DNA from: an uncultured Clostridia bacterium
GTDB taxonomy: Bacteria > Bacillota > Clostridia > Christensenellales > QALW01
NCBI GenBank assembly: GCA_934465535.1
Contig: CAKSKV010000011.1
Location: forward strand, 1 to 46,691
Reading direction: 5' to 3'
DNA length: 46,691 nucleotides
Both the position numbers and the translations under genes were made by a program. Position 1 is the first letter of the stretch, and each line of letters begins with the position of its first letter. Positions 30,241 through 38,639 of the stretch are shown piece after piece. Below the pieces are notes generated by a model, which ran no database searches, had not been told where the DNA came from, and was given only the letters and a program-made list of their open reading frames with translations.

Positions 30241-30272
30241 AAAAGAAACGGACCTGTCGATCCGTTTCTTTT
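30241..30272 (+). terminator. bidirectional terminator
   Basis: A 12-bp inverted repeat (AAAAGAAACGGA and complement, loop 8) followed by T-rich sequence on plus and TTTT on minus. It can end the plus-strand hypothetical gene and transcripts arriving from the ABC permease. Confidence 0.8.
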
Positions 30273-30370
30273 TATTGCGGTTTTTTATTGATTTTTACTG
30301 CAATTTTACCGTTTTTTAATGCGCTTTTTTATATGTTTTTAATGCATTTTTTATGCGTTTTTCGTGTTTT
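30269..30370. repeat. second phased T-tract array
   Basis: T4-T6 runs begin at 30269, 30281, 30292, 30304, 30312, 30325, 30336, 30347, 30358 and 30367. The four from 30325 to 30358 are exactly 11 bases apart, and most others are 11-13. The unit TTTTTTATGCG also occurs in the array at 17581. It lies between convergent genes. The rest of the gap to 30476 is AT-rich without a gene. Confidence 0.75.
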
Positions 30371-30476
30371 GTCCGCCCCTTGCGGGTTTACCGCTTTTAT
30401 TTTTATACGGTACTTTAACATATATCAACGCATATCGGCGCGTATCGGATTTTGCCCGCTGCCGCGGCATTACGCA

Positions 30477-32297
30477 TCAGAGGGGCAGGTCTTTTCTTAC
30501 GAATTTTTCGCTTCCCGCAATATAGCCTATGAGTCCCAGCCCGAAAAGCACCGCCAGCTTCCAGATAAACACATTCGTGCCGTCTATGATGGAGATTACA
30601 TCGAACATGGTTATAATGGTTGCATAGTTGAAGTAGTTAAGGGAATCAAGGCGCACAACGGTGGGCAGCACGGGGCTTCCGAACAGGCCGAGCATTGCAG
30701 CCACAAGGGCAAAGATGCTCAATCCGCCGCCTATGGCCATGGAGCGTTTGCTGCGGTCAAACCAGCACGAGGTAAAGAAGCACAGACCAGAAAGGGCAAA
30801 CAGCACAAGGAAGGCTCCGAGGTTAAGCAGCACCAGCTTTTCGTAGGTAAGCTTGATATCCGCGCTTACCTGTGTAAGGCATATGCAGCCCGTTGCCGTG
30901 GTGAGGGCAAACATTGCAAACAGAGAGCCTATGAGGTACACGGCCTGAGTGAAGGCCACACTGCGGCGTTTTGTGGAGGTGGAAAGCACATATGCCATGG
31001 AGCCGCTGTCCACCTGTCCGGCGATCAGGTTGTTTGATGCCATTATCATATATATAATAGGCAGCAGCAGACCGGCAAGCTTATAGAATATGGAGCCCAC
31101 GATAAGGCTGTAAAGGTCCATAGTGCCTATTTCTTCAAGAGCATCCGACACCTCGGAGGGAAGAGTGGAGAGCAGGCTGCCCGCTATACTTTGGGCAAGC
31201 TCTGTCTGCTTGGCCTGTACGGCCTCATTGTACTGCTCTTTTGTAAGCCGGCCGTTATTAAGCTGCTGCTCCAGCTCGCCGATCTCATAATCAAGACGAT
31301 TGCCGTATGTTATTGCCGCCGTAACAGCCGTTTCCTTTACATAGGAATAGGTGTAGCCGAAGCCGTCGTATTTTTCCTTGGTGACGCCGTAATCGGAAAG
31401 CTCGGAAATGATCTTCTCTTCATTTTCGGCAGTGGTCAGGTTGCCTGCCAGAAATACCGCCGAGCCGCTTTGCGCACGCTGGCTGCGGTATGCCGCACGC
31501 TGAGCGGAGGAAATATATTCCTGCGCATCGCCCGCTGCTACATGCTGGGTAAGCTCAGTTACATCGTAGGTTTCCGGCACGCTTTCGTCGTGGTCGGTAT
31601 AAAAGCTGTCAAAATTGCCCGCCGGGTTAAGAACATACATCATGGAGCCCAGTATCTCGCCGGCCTCGTTTGATTCCTCGGTGTAGGCGGGGTCTATGCT
31701 TTTTGCAAGCTCTAAGGCATAGTCCTTAAGGTTGCTTACCGATACAGTATATGCCGCCGCTGCCGCGCCCTGCACGGTTGCGGGACTCTTTTGGGACCAC
31801 TCCTTGAGCGCAAGAGCATATTCCTCATCGGAGGAAAAGCTTTCGCGCGCCGGCTTCTGTTCGTTCCAGTTTGAAAAATTCAGCGCATAAAGCTTTGCGG
31901 CCAAGGTTTCGGGCTGCGGCATTTGCTCCTGCCACGCTGCCATAGCGGCCTGATATTCCTCTTTGGAAAGCTTTTCCGGCTGGGGCATTGCCGCCTGCCA
32001 TGCCGCAAAGGCGCCGTGATAAGTGAGCGCCTCCTGCGCATTTTGGGCATAGAAGCGGTCAAAATTCACAAGACCGTCCTGCGCATAGCCGTAATAGCTG
32101 ATAGCGCGTTTTTTGAAGGAGGATTCGATCTCCTGCTTTACTATTGTATCCTCAATTGCGTTTTTGGTTTCGCCTATGTTTCCGCTGCCGCTTATAAGCA
32201 TAACGCAGGCCAGCATGAAGCACACCGCAAAGGTGATTATGGCCCACATGGTGCCGTTCGCCTTGCAGGACTGCTTGAAAAGCGCCTTACTGAACAT
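30477..32297 (-). CDS. ABC transporter permease with Trp/Pro repeat domain
   Basis: A 606-residue ABC-2 type permease. One membrane helix at about residues 16-36 is followed by an external region of roughly 350 residues, then five or six helices from about residue 400 to the end. Residues about 95-177 contain four degenerate 22-23 residue repeats centred on Trp100, Trp122, Trp144 and Trp167 (pattern W, then a PxPE-like turn, then S/EEY). The start is the ATG at 32295-32297 with GGAGACGG upstream, overlapping the ATPase gene by 11 bases. It works with the two ATPases upstream; the cargo is unknown. Confidence 0.88.
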   Translation of the reverse strand: MFSKALFKQSCKANGTMWAIITFAVCFMLACVMLISGSGNIGETKNAIEDTIVKQEIESSFKKRAISYYGYAQDGLVNFDRFYAQNAQEALTYHGAFAAWQAAMPQPEKLSKEEYQAAMAAWQEQMPQPETLAAKLYALNFSNWNEQKPARESFSSDEEYALALKEWSQKSPATVQGAAAAAYTVSVSNLKDYALELAKSIDPAYTEESNEAGEILGSMMYVLNPAGNFDSFYTDHDESVPETYDVTELTQHVAAGDAQEYISSAQRAAYRSQRAQSGSAVFLAGNLTTAENEEKIISELSDYGVTKEKYDGFGYTYSYVKETAVTAAITYGNRLDYEIGELEQQLNNGRLTKEQYNEAVQAKQTELAQSIAGSLLSTLPSEVSDALEEIGTMDLYSLIVGSIFYKLAGLLLPIIYMIMASNNLIAGQVDSGSMAYVLSTSTKRRSVAFTQAVYLIGSLFAMFALTTATGCICLTQVSADIKLTYEKLVLLNLGAFLVLFALSGLCFFTSCWFDRSKRSMAIGGGLSIFALVAAMLGLFGSPVLPTVVRLDSLNYFNYATIITMFDVISIIDGTNVFIWKLAVLFGLGLIGYIAGSEKFVRKDLPL

Positions 32298-33231
32298 TGT
32301 TTTCCGTCTCCTTTTTTGTTTGTAATATCTGCTTGAAATGCTTCTCCAGAGTGTAGGGCAGCTCCGAGATGAAGCGTACATCGTAGCCCTTGAGGGTTTT
32401 CAGAAGAACATCGGTATCCTCCGAGGCCACGGTGATGGTAACCTGATTGTACTGCTCCTGAAGCCGCTTTATGGGGTAGCCCGCCTCAAGGAAGCGCACA
32501 TAGTCGTCATGCTTATTGAATTCCAGCTTGAAATCCTTATTTTTGCGGTTGCGGATATCCTGCATGTTTGCAATATCCGCTATATGTCCGTTGTTTATAA
32601 GAGCTACGCGGTCGCAGGTGGTTTCCAGCTCCTCAAACATATGGCTGCTCATAAAGATGGTTTTCCCGCGGGCATGCTCCTCCTTTATTATATCAAGGAA
32701 GGTTACGCGCATAAGCGGGTCAAGGCCCGTAGTGGGTTCATCCAGTATGATTATGGGCGCGTCGTTCATAAGCGCCGCCACAAGCGCCGTTTTCTGCTTC
32801 ATGCCCTTGCTCATGCGCTTAAGGTTGGCTCTTGGGTCCAGCTGAAGCCGTTCTATGAGCTCGTTTGCCCGCTTCATATCCTTAAGCCCGAAAAACTCCG
32901 CCTGACATTTAAGAAAGGCAATTCCCGTAGGCAGATCCGGAAAAGCGATTTCGCCCGGAACATATCCCACAAGACGGGCTATGGAGCTTGCATTTTCCCA
33001 TGAGGGCATACCGCGCACCTCCACGGTGCCGCATGTAGGTTTTACAAAGCCCATTATGTTACGGATGGTGGTGGTTTTGCCGCTGCCGTTTGTTCCCACA
33101 AAGCCCATCATCTCGCCCCGGCGCACCGTCATATCCACATCGAATATGCCGCGTCCGCCGCCGTAATCCTTGGTAAGGCCATGCATTGTTATTTCCTGCG
33201 TATCCGGCGCAGTCTGATTGTTGTTTGTCAC
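32287..33231 (-). CDS. ABC transporter ATP-binding protein
   Basis: A 314-residue ATPase: Walker A GTNGSGKTT, Q-loop region YVPGEIAFP, a non-standard signature MSKGMKQKT in place of LSGGQ, Walker B IIILDEPTTGLDP and the switch SSHMFEE. The C-terminal 80 residues form an extra domain. The start codon is GTG (33229-33231), which overlaps the TGA of the previous ATPase gene and has GGAGG 6 bases upstream. Two consecutive ATPases and one permease suggest a heterodimeric ATPase. Confidence 0.93.
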   Translation of the reverse strand: MTNNNQTAPDTQEITMHGLTKDYGGGRGIFDVDMTVRRGEMMGFVGTNGSGKTTTIRNIMGFVKPTCGTVEVRGMPSWENASSIARLVGYVPGEIAFPDLPTGIAFLKCQAEFFGLKDMKRANELIERLQLDPRANLKRMSKGMKQKTALVAALMNDAPIIILDEPTTGLDPLMRVTFLDIIKEEHARGKTIFMSSHMFEELETTCDRVALINNGHIADIANMQDIRNRKNKDFKLEFNKHDDYVRFLEAGYPIKRLQEQYNQVTITVASEDTDVLLKTLKGYDVRFISELPYTLEKHFKQILQTKKETENNVQ

Positions 33232-34163
33232 AGTGCACCTCCGAAATCCTTGTCTTCCTTATAGAACTTCATAAAGTAATCCTCCAGCGATTCCCGCCTG
33301 TTGCTGAAGCCCGTTATTTCAAAATCCGAAAGCAGCGCGATAACGGCGTTCATATCGGTATCCTCCACCGACATATATACCTCCTGCCCTCCGGCATCTT
33401 TTTTAAGCACGGTAAGGCTGGGTATCGTACCCGCCCTTTTAAGGAAGGCCTCGCGCTGAGCCGGGGATGCAAAGGTTACGGTGTAGAATTTCTTTGAAGC
33501 GTGCTTCAGCTCATCCGCCACGAAATCCGAGACGATCCTGCCGTCCTTGATTATTGCTATGCGATCGCAGGTGGAGTCTATCTCGGAGAAAATATGGCTG
33601 GAAAGCAGGATGGTTTTTCCGCGGTGCTTTTCCGCATGGATATAATCGATAAAGCTTTCCTGCATTACAGGGTCCAGCCCGCTTGTGGGCTCATCCAGCA
33701 CCAGCACCTCGGGATCGTGCATAAAGGCGGTAACAACGGCAAGCTTGCGCTTGACTCCCAGACTCATGCGCTTTGTTTCCTGCTTAAGGGTGTTTTTATC
33801 CAGCTCAAAGCGATCCAGCATTTCATTAAGCTTTGCATCGTTGCGAACCCCCTGCATGCTCTGCATCATGGAAATAAACTCGCTGCCGGTAAGCCCCCGC
33901 GGCAACGCCACCTCACCGGGGATATATCCCACACGCCCCAGAAACTCGTAGTAATGTCCGAAGCTTTCCCTGCCGAATATGCTTGCGCTGCCGCTGTCCG
34001 GGGCGGAAAAGCCCATAAGATGGCGGATGGTTGTGGACTTCCCGGCGCCGTTAGGCCCCAGAAACCCGAAAACCTCGCCCGGCTCCACATGCAGGGAGAC
34101 ATTGAAAATTCCCCGCCCGGAGCCGTAGTCCTTGGTCATTTTATCGACCTTGATAACATCCAT
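33228..34163 (-). CDS. ABC transporter ATP-binding protein
   Basis: A 311-residue ATPase paralogous to the next gene: Walker A GPNGAGKST, YIPGEVALP, signature region MSLGVKRKL, Walker B VLVLDEPTSGLDP and SSHIFSE, plus a C-terminal accessory domain. It overlaps the following ATPase by 4 bases and starts 5 bases after the DUF308 gene, so all four genes form one operon from the promoter at 34854-34882. Confidence 0.93.
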   Translation of the reverse strand: MDVIKVDKMTKDYGSGRGIFNVSLHVEPGEVFGFLGPNGAGKSTTIRHLMGFSAPDSGSASIFGRESFGHYYEFLGRVGYIPGEVALPRGLTGSEFISMMQSMQGVRNDAKLNEMLDRFELDKNTLKQETKRMSLGVKRKLAVVTAFMHDPEVLVLDEPTSGLDPVMQESFIDYIHAEKHRGKTILLSSHIFSEIDSTCDRIAIIKDGRIVSDFVADELKHASKKFYTVTFASPAQREAFLKRAGTIPSLTVLKKDAGGQEVYMSVEDTDMNAVIALLSDFEITGFSNRRESLEDYFMKFYKEDKDFGGAL

Positions 34164-34168
34164 ACCGC

Positions 34169-34762
34169 TTATTTTACCTCCTCGTAGTGATCCACCTCTA
34201 TAACATCGGGCTGCTGATTTTTAATTATTTTTACTGCCGTTATTACGGTGCTGAGGCTTAGTATGCCGTCTATAAGCAGCGTGCAGCCAAGCAGCACCGT
34301 AAGCGCCTTTGCGCCCTGCGCCGAGCAAAGCACCAATACCACACCCAGCACCGCGGAAGCTATTGCAAGGCACAGTATCAGCCACCACGGGCGCAGACCG
34401 AAGCGGCGGGCATCAAAGGACACCTGAATTTTGAGCAGACCGTCGGCAAGCACGAATATTCCAAGCACTATGCAAAGGAAATTCATAAGACTGTCCGGCC
34501 GCAGCAGCATAACAATACCCAGCGCTATCATAAGCAAACCCGATGCAAGATCGTACTGAAATGCAAGCCGGTAAAGATCCCTTGTAAAGTAGCCTGCTAT
34601 TCTTACGATCCCGAACGCCACCAGCATAATACCGCAGATGATGCCTATTGCCTTTGCCGATATTCCCGGAAACAGGATAAGCACAAACCCCGCCGCGCAC
34701 ATAAGCACGGACAATACGATATAACCGATTTTTGCAGCCTTCATAGGGGCAATTGAACGCAT
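34169..34762 (-). CDS. DUF308 / HdeD-family membrane protein
   Basis: A 197-residue protein with six hydrophobic helices in two similar halves, the DUF308 pattern (GIISAK/GIICGIMLVAFGIVRI, LLMIALGIVMLLRPDSLMNFLCIVLGIFVLADGLLKI). HdeD of E. coli belongs to this family, but its molecular role is unclear. The ATG is 8 bases after GAGGAGG. It is the first gene of the ABC transporter operon, so it may assist or modulate the transporter. Confidence 0.87.
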   Translation of the reverse strand: MRSIAPMKAAKIGYIVLSVLMCAAGFVLILFPGISAKAIGIICGIMLVAFGIVRIAGYFTRDLYRLAFQYDLASGLLMIALGIVMLLRPDSLMNFLCIVLGIFVLADGLLKIQVSFDARRFGLRPWWLILCLAIASAVLGVVLVLCSAQGAKALTVLLGCTLLIDGILSLSTVITAVKIIKNQQPDVIEVDHYEEVK

Positions 34763-34853
34763 ATATAATTCCTCCTCTTTATTTCCGAGCCTTCACGATT
34801 CTTCCGGCTCAGCCCCAAAGCAGCTTTTTTCGCCGCTCCGTTTTGACGCTACA

Positions 34854-34882
34854 AGTATATTCCTTTGCCGTTTATCTGTCAG
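34854..34882 (-). promoter_or_regulatory. promoter of the DUF308-ABC operon
   Basis: CTGACA (34877-34882), 17 bases and TATACT (34854-34859) on the minus strand, directly after the TetR gene terminator. The TetR protein may act here, but I see no clear operator palindrome. Confidence 0.7.
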
Positions 34883-34887
34883 CATAC

Positions 34888-34923
34888 AAAAAAACTCCGC
34901 TGCCCTGTTTTAGGGCAACGGAG
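34888..34923 (-). terminator. terminator after the TetR gene
   Basis: A 12-bp stem with one G-U pair (CTCCGTTGCCCT with AGGGCAGCGGAG on the minus strand, loop 5) followed by T7. Confidence 0.9.
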
Positions 34924-34975
34924 GTGCAATTGATATATTTTTGTGCAAAAGCGTGTTTTTGTCCAAAAGAGCGGT

Positions 34976-35539
34976 TCAGCTTCCCGTATTTTCCGATTGG
35001 TGCGCCAGCTCCGCCGCCGCAAGGCGGGCAAGCCGTGCAAGGCGAGCAAGGTCCGAAAGGATATCCTCCTTCATGTTGCCGCCCAGCCAGTCTATATACA
35101 GCCCGAACAGAGAGCATTTGATAAAGCGGCACAGCGCTTTTGTATCTGCATCGGAGATGCCCTTATCCTTAAGCGCGCTTACGGCGTAGGTATTTACGAC
35201 ATAGCTGCATATACGCAGAGCATACTGCTCGAAATTATCCCGGCTGACGGAATTATATATGTGCAGCACGGCGCGCTTGTTTTCCATACTGAATTCCAGC
35301 GCCGCCCTGAAGGCCTCCTCCAAGGAGGTTATTGACGGATATTTTTTCATTATGTTATCCGCCTGCTCGGTTATAAGCTCCTCCAGCAGCGCCGGAATGT
35401 CGCGGTAGTGATAATAAAAGGAATTGCGGTTTATTCCGCAGTCCTCCACTATATCGCGCACGGTTATTTTTGTAAGGGGACGCTCGTTGAGCAGCTTAAG
35501 AAAGGACGCTTTTATTGCTTTTTCCGTAAAATTAGCCAT
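34976..35539 (-). CDS. TetR-family transcriptional regulator
   Basis: A 187-residue TetR-type repressor. The N-terminal helix-turn-helix (ITVRDIVEDCGINRNSFYYHYRDIPALLEEL, about residues 25-55) is typical. The C-terminal ligand domain is of the TetR_C_7/DhaS-like type. Near the C-terminus a 9-bp tandem repeat encodes LARLARLAR, a possible slippage site. It follows a small membrane protein by 3 bases and precedes the DUF308-ABC operon, which it probably regulates. Confidence 0.9.
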   Translation of the reverse strand: MANFTEKAIKASFLKLLNERPLTKITVRDIVEDCGINRNSFYYHYRDIPALLEELITEQADNIMKKYPSITSLEEAFRAALEFSMENKRAVLHIYNSVSRDNFEQYALRICSYVVNTYAVSALKDKGISDADTKALCRFIKCSLFGLYIDWLGGNMKEDILSDLARLARLARLAAAELAHQSENTGS

Positions 35540-35542
35540 ATA

Positions 35543-35833
35543 TCAGTCTCCTTTATGCGATATTTTCTGCTCCGTGCACCCATCCCGTTCTTCCGGCGCG
35601 GAGCCTTCCGATGCGGGCGGGTCTTCCTTATTTGTCTTTCCCTTTGCCTTTTTATCTCCCTTTGCGGGTATCCTTGCCGCAAAAAACACTATGACCGCCG
35701 CCAGCGTAACCGCCGAAAACAGCAGTATGAGCGTGCCCGTATCCGGCATCTGCGCTATTGCAGGCTCGCCCGCGCCGTCCGTCAACGCCGGCGATGCGCT
35801 GAGTTTCAAAAACAGTCCGACAAAACGAAACAT
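35543..35833 (-). CDS. small single-pass membrane protein
   Basis: A 96-residue protein with a hydrophobic N-terminal stretch, the motif MPDTG at residues 29-33, one membrane helix (34-53) and a charged 40-residue tail rich in Lys, Glu and Ser. MPDTG plus helix plus basic residues looks like a sortase signal, but the tail is far too long for one. The start is the ATG at 35831-35833 with GGAGG 7 bases upstream. It is the first gene of a two-gene unit with the TetR regulator. Function unknown. Confidence 0.65.
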   Translation of the reverse strand: MFRFVGLFLKLSASPALTDGAGEPAIAQMPDTGTLILLFSAVTLAAVIVFFAARIPAKGDKKAKGKTNKEDPPASEGSAPEERDGCTEQKISHKGD

Positions 35834-35892
35834 CCCTATGCCTCCGAAAAAATGCTGTGCCCGAAACCGTCGGACGCAGGTTTTCACAACCG

Positions 35893-35921
35893 ATTATACA
35901 CGAAGAACGGAATTTTTTCAA
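35893..35921 (-). promoter_or_regulatory. promoter of the small membrane protein-TetR unit
   Basis: TTGAAA (35916-35921), 17 bases and TATAAT (35893-35898) on the minus strand, about 60 bases before the start codon. Confidence 0.8.
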
Positions 35922-36022
35922 TCTCAAATTACAATAAAGGAACAGCTGCCGCACTTTATCGCGCATCTTATCCGAAAAACGGCACAGAAAGGCGTAAAAA
36001 TGTCGGAAATATGAATTTTTTG

Positions 36023-36051
36023 TTGACAAACGGAATACATTATGCTATAAA
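36023..36051 (+). promoter_or_regulatory. uracil permease promoter
   Basis: TTGACA (36023-36028), 17 bases and TATAAA (36046-36051) on the plus strand, with an extended -10 TG. It opens a 155-base leader containing the attenuator. Confidence 0.85.
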
Positions 36052-36076
36052 TACAGGCAATAAGTAATCTTTAATT

Positions 36077-36157
36077 CGGTACAGAGAGACCGGCAAGATA
36101 CGCTCATACGGTTTACCGCATACACCCACATCTTGCCGCCGCGCAAGATGTTTTTTT
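36077..36157 (+). promoter_or_regulatory. PyrR-type transcription attenuator
   Basis: The leader contains a hairpin CGGU-ACAGAGAG-ACCG (36077-36092) that resembles the purine-rich PyrR binding loop. A terminator CATCTTGC/GCAAGATG (36129-36136 and 36143-36150) followed by T7 lies downstream. GGCAAGAT (36092-36099) can pair with ATCTTGCC (36130-36137), forming an antiterminator that excludes the terminator. As known for pyr genes of Bacillota, UMP-bound PyrR would hold the first hairpin, prevent the antiterminator and stop transcription when uridine nucleotides are plentiful. Confidence 0.8.
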
Positions 36158-36214
36158 GTATCTGCGAAAGGATTACGAAACTAAAAGCGCAAGCTTAAAA
36201 AAACGGAGGACGAC

Positions 36215-37633
36215 ATGAAATTAGTTTACGATGTCAAAGACAAGCCCCGGTTCGGGAAGCTGATAGTGTTTGCATTTCAGCAGCTGCTTGCAATAATGGC
36301 CGCCACCATTGCGGTGCCCAACATTGTGGGCAACGGCATGACCCCCTCTGCCGCAATGTTCGGCGCAGGCGTGGGCACAATAGTGTATCTGCTGTTTACA
36401 AAATTCCGCAGCCCTGTTTTTCTCGGCTCTTCCTTTGCGTTTATCGGCTCCATGTTCTCGGCCTTTGCCGGCGGCGTATCAATGCAGCTGGGTTTTCTCG
36501 GCCTTATTATCGGCGCGGTTTTTGCCGGTCTTGTTTATGTAGTTATAGCAATTGCGGTTAAGATTGCCGGCGTAAAATGGATAAACAAGATCATGCCTGC
36601 CGTGGTCATCGGCCCCACCGTTGCCATAATCGGTCTTTCCCTTGCGGGCAATGCAATAAGCGACCTCACCGGCGGCGCCGCCTTTGACTCCGCTACCGGC
36701 TCCTTTGTTATGGATCTGCATACCGGGCTGTGCATAATATGCGGCCTTGTCACCCTGGCCGTGGTAATGCTGTGCTCCGTATTCGGCAAGAAAATGACAA
36801 AGCTTATCCCCTTTATAATCGGCATACTTGCAGGCTATGCTGTTGCCTCCGTATTTACGATAATCGGCAACGCCACCGGAAACGAGGCGCTTGTTATTGT
36901 TGATTATTCCGCATTTGCCGAGGCCTTCCGCGAGGTAAGCATTAAAAGCTTCCTCTGCCTGCCCGACTTCACCTTCCTTGAAGCCTTCAAGGGCTTTGGC
37001 GAGCTTAACGGCTCCTACATTGCCACTATCGCAGTGGCTTATGTGCCGGTTGCCTTTGTGGTGTTTGCCGAGCACATCGCCGACCACAAGAATCTTTCCT
37101 CCATTATTGAGCGGGATCTGCTTTCCGACCCCGGCCTGCCCCGCACCCTGCTGGGCGACGGCATAGGCTCCGTTGCGGGCGCTATCTTCGGCGGATGCCC
37201 CAATACCACCTACGGCGAATCCATCGGCTGCGTTGCAATAACGAAAAACGCTTCCGTATACTCCATACTTACTGCTGCCGTGCTGTCCATGGCCGTTGCC
37301 TTCATTACCCCCTTTGTATGCTTCCTTGAGAGCATCCCCAAATGCGTAATGGGCGGCGTATGCATAGCGCTTTACGGCTTCATTGCGGTATCCGGTTTGA
37401 AAATGCTTCAGAAGGTGGATCTGGACGACAACCGCAACCTGTTTGTGGCTTCGATAATCCTCATTGCCGGAATAGGCAACTTTGCCATGACCTTCGGCAA
37501 GATCACCCTTAAGACGGTGGCCTGCGCACTGATACTGGGCATACTGGCAAACGCCATGCTTTCCAAAAAGAGCAAAAAGGCCGCAAGCGAGGAAGCCGCA
37601 AAGGAAAACAGCGAGCCCGAAAACAAAAACTGA
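36215..37633 (+). CDS. uraA: uracil permease (NCS2 family)
   Basis: A 472-residue nucleobase transporter of the UraA/PyrP branch of NCS2, with about 14 hydrophobic segments. Typical motifs are QQLLAIMAATIAVPNIVG near the N-terminus, VAFVVFAEHIADHKNLSSI in the middle and GGCPNTTYGESIGCVAITKNAS, which includes substrate-site residues. The C-terminal tail is Lys/Glu-rich. The ATG has a GGAGGAC site. A PyrR-type attenuator in the leader supports uracil as the substrate. It is monocistronic, with a terminator 18 bases downstream. Confidence 0.93.
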   Translation: MKLVYDVKDKPRFGKLIVFAFQQLLAIMAATIAVPNIVGNGMTPSAAMFGAGVGTIVYLLFTKFRSPVFLGSSFAFIGSMFSAFAGGVSMQLGFLGLIIGAVFAGLVYVVIAIAVKIAGVKWINKIMPAVVIGPTVAIIGLSLAGNAISDLTGGAAFDSATGSFVMDLHTGLCIICGLVTLAVVMLCSVFGKKMTKLIPFIIGILAGYAVASVFTIIGNATGNEALVIVDYSAFAEAFREVSIKSFLCLPDFTFLEAFKGFGELNGSYIATIAVAYVPVAFVVFAEHIADHKNLSSIIERDLLSDPGLPRTLLGDGIGSVAGAIFGGCPNTTYGESIGCVAITKNASVYSILTAAVLSMAVAFITPFVCFLESIPKCVMGGVCIALYGFIAVSGLKMLQKVDLDDNRNLFVASIILIAGIGNFAMTFGKITLKTVACALILGILANAMLSKKSKKAASEEAAKENSEPENKN

Positions 37634-37651
37634 TAATTTATAAGCTTGCAT

Positions 37652-37677
37652 AAAGCCGCCCGCGAGGCGGCTTTTTT
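37652..37677 (+). terminator. uracil permease terminator
   Basis: A 9-bp stem (AAAGCCGCC/GGCGGCTTT, loop CGCGA) followed by T-rich sequence. A further alternating purine-pyrimidine stretch follows at 37682-37697. Confidence 0.9.
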
Positions 37678-37749
37678 ATTTTATGTGCATATGTGCAGTT
37701 GTATGCCGGATACCGTAAAACAGCCTTCATCTGCTTAAGCAATTTTTTG

Positions 37750-37778
37750 TTGCTTTTAGGGAGGCACACAATTATAAT
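37750..37778 (+). promoter_or_regulatory. promoter of the esterase-glycosylase unit
   Basis: TTGCTT (37750-37755), 17 bases and TATAAT (37773-37778) on the plus strand, 40 bases before the esterase start codon. Confidence 0.72.
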
Positions 37779-37817
37779 GATTGCAGAAACGGAATTCGGC
37801 AAAAAGGAGAATATACC

Positions 37818-38639
37818 ATGCAGGTGTTTGATATTGATCTTAAAACGGAGTTTTCCGCTCTTGAAAAAATGAGCGGCGGAATACTCAGGTGCTACATACC
37901 GGAGGTATCGTCGGAGGCCGACCCCGACACTCAGCGCCCTTCGGTGCTTATATGCCCCGGCGGAGCCTATGTTTTCTGCTCCAACCGCGAGGCGGAGCCC
38001 ATAGCGCTTTATTATCTGTCAAAGGGTTATAATGCCTTTGTGCTGTTCTACTCCGTGGCCCCGGCAAAATATCCCGAACCGCAGGTGCAGGCAATGGCGG
38101 CCGTTGAGCTTATACGCAGAAACCGCAGCATGTGGCATTGCAGCGGCAAGGTATGCTGCATGGGTTTTTCCGCCGGAGGACATCTGGCCGCCTGCACAGC
38201 CAATGCCGACACCGAGCTTGCCCTCCGCTGCGGTCTTACCGATGTGCGCCCCGATGCCAGCATTCTTTGCTATCCTGTAATAACAAGCGGGCAGTACGGA
38301 CATGCGCTCTCCTTTGATTCCCTTTGCACCTCCCCCGAACAAAAAGAGGCGCTTTCGGCGGAAAAGCTTGTAAGCCGCGATACTCCGCCCACCTTTTTAT
38401 GGCACACCGCCGATGATTCATGCGTGCCGGTACAAAACAGCCTGCTGTATGCCTCGGCGCTTTGCGAAAACGGCGTACCGTTTGAGATGCATATATTTCC
38501 GCACGGTGAGCACGGGCTTGCGCGCTGCGACGGCTCCACCGCCGTACAGGGCGGCATGATAAACCCCGCCTGCGGGGTATGGTTGGAGCTTTCGGTGCGC
38601 TGGCTTGAGCGTTTATCCTTCGGGGGCGGATGCGTATGA
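37818..38639 (+). CDS. alpha/beta hydrolase, carbohydrate-esterase-like
   Basis: A 273-residue alpha/beta hydrolase of the BD-FAE / acetylxylan esterase-like group. The oxyanion segment CPGGAYVFCSNRE, the nucleophile elbow GFSAGGH (Ser near residue 117), Asp in HTADDSCVP and His in FPHGEHGL complete the triad. There is no signal peptide, so it likely deacetylates imported oligosaccharides or small esters in the cytoplasm. The ATG is 8 bases after AAAAGGAG. It overlaps the glycosylase gene downstream. Confidence 0.87.
   Translation: MQVFDIDLKTEFSALEKMSGGILRCYIPEVSSEADPDTQRPSVLICPGGAYVFCSNREAEPIALYYLSKGYNAFVLFYSVAPAKYPEPQVQAMAAVELIRRNRSMWHCSGKVCCMGFSAGGHLAACTANADTELALRCGLTDVRPDASILCYPVITSGQYGHALSFDSLCTSPEQKEALSAEKLVSRDTPPTFLWHTADDSCVPVQNSLLYASALCENGVPFEMHIFPHGEHGLARCDGSTAVQGGMINPACGVWLELSVRWLERLSFGGGCV

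Noticed and set aside
34976..35080. Coiled-coil reading of LARLARLAR in the TetR protein as a separate domain
   Set aside because: It is a short 9-bp tandem repeat at the C-terminus, more likely a slippage product than a functional domain.
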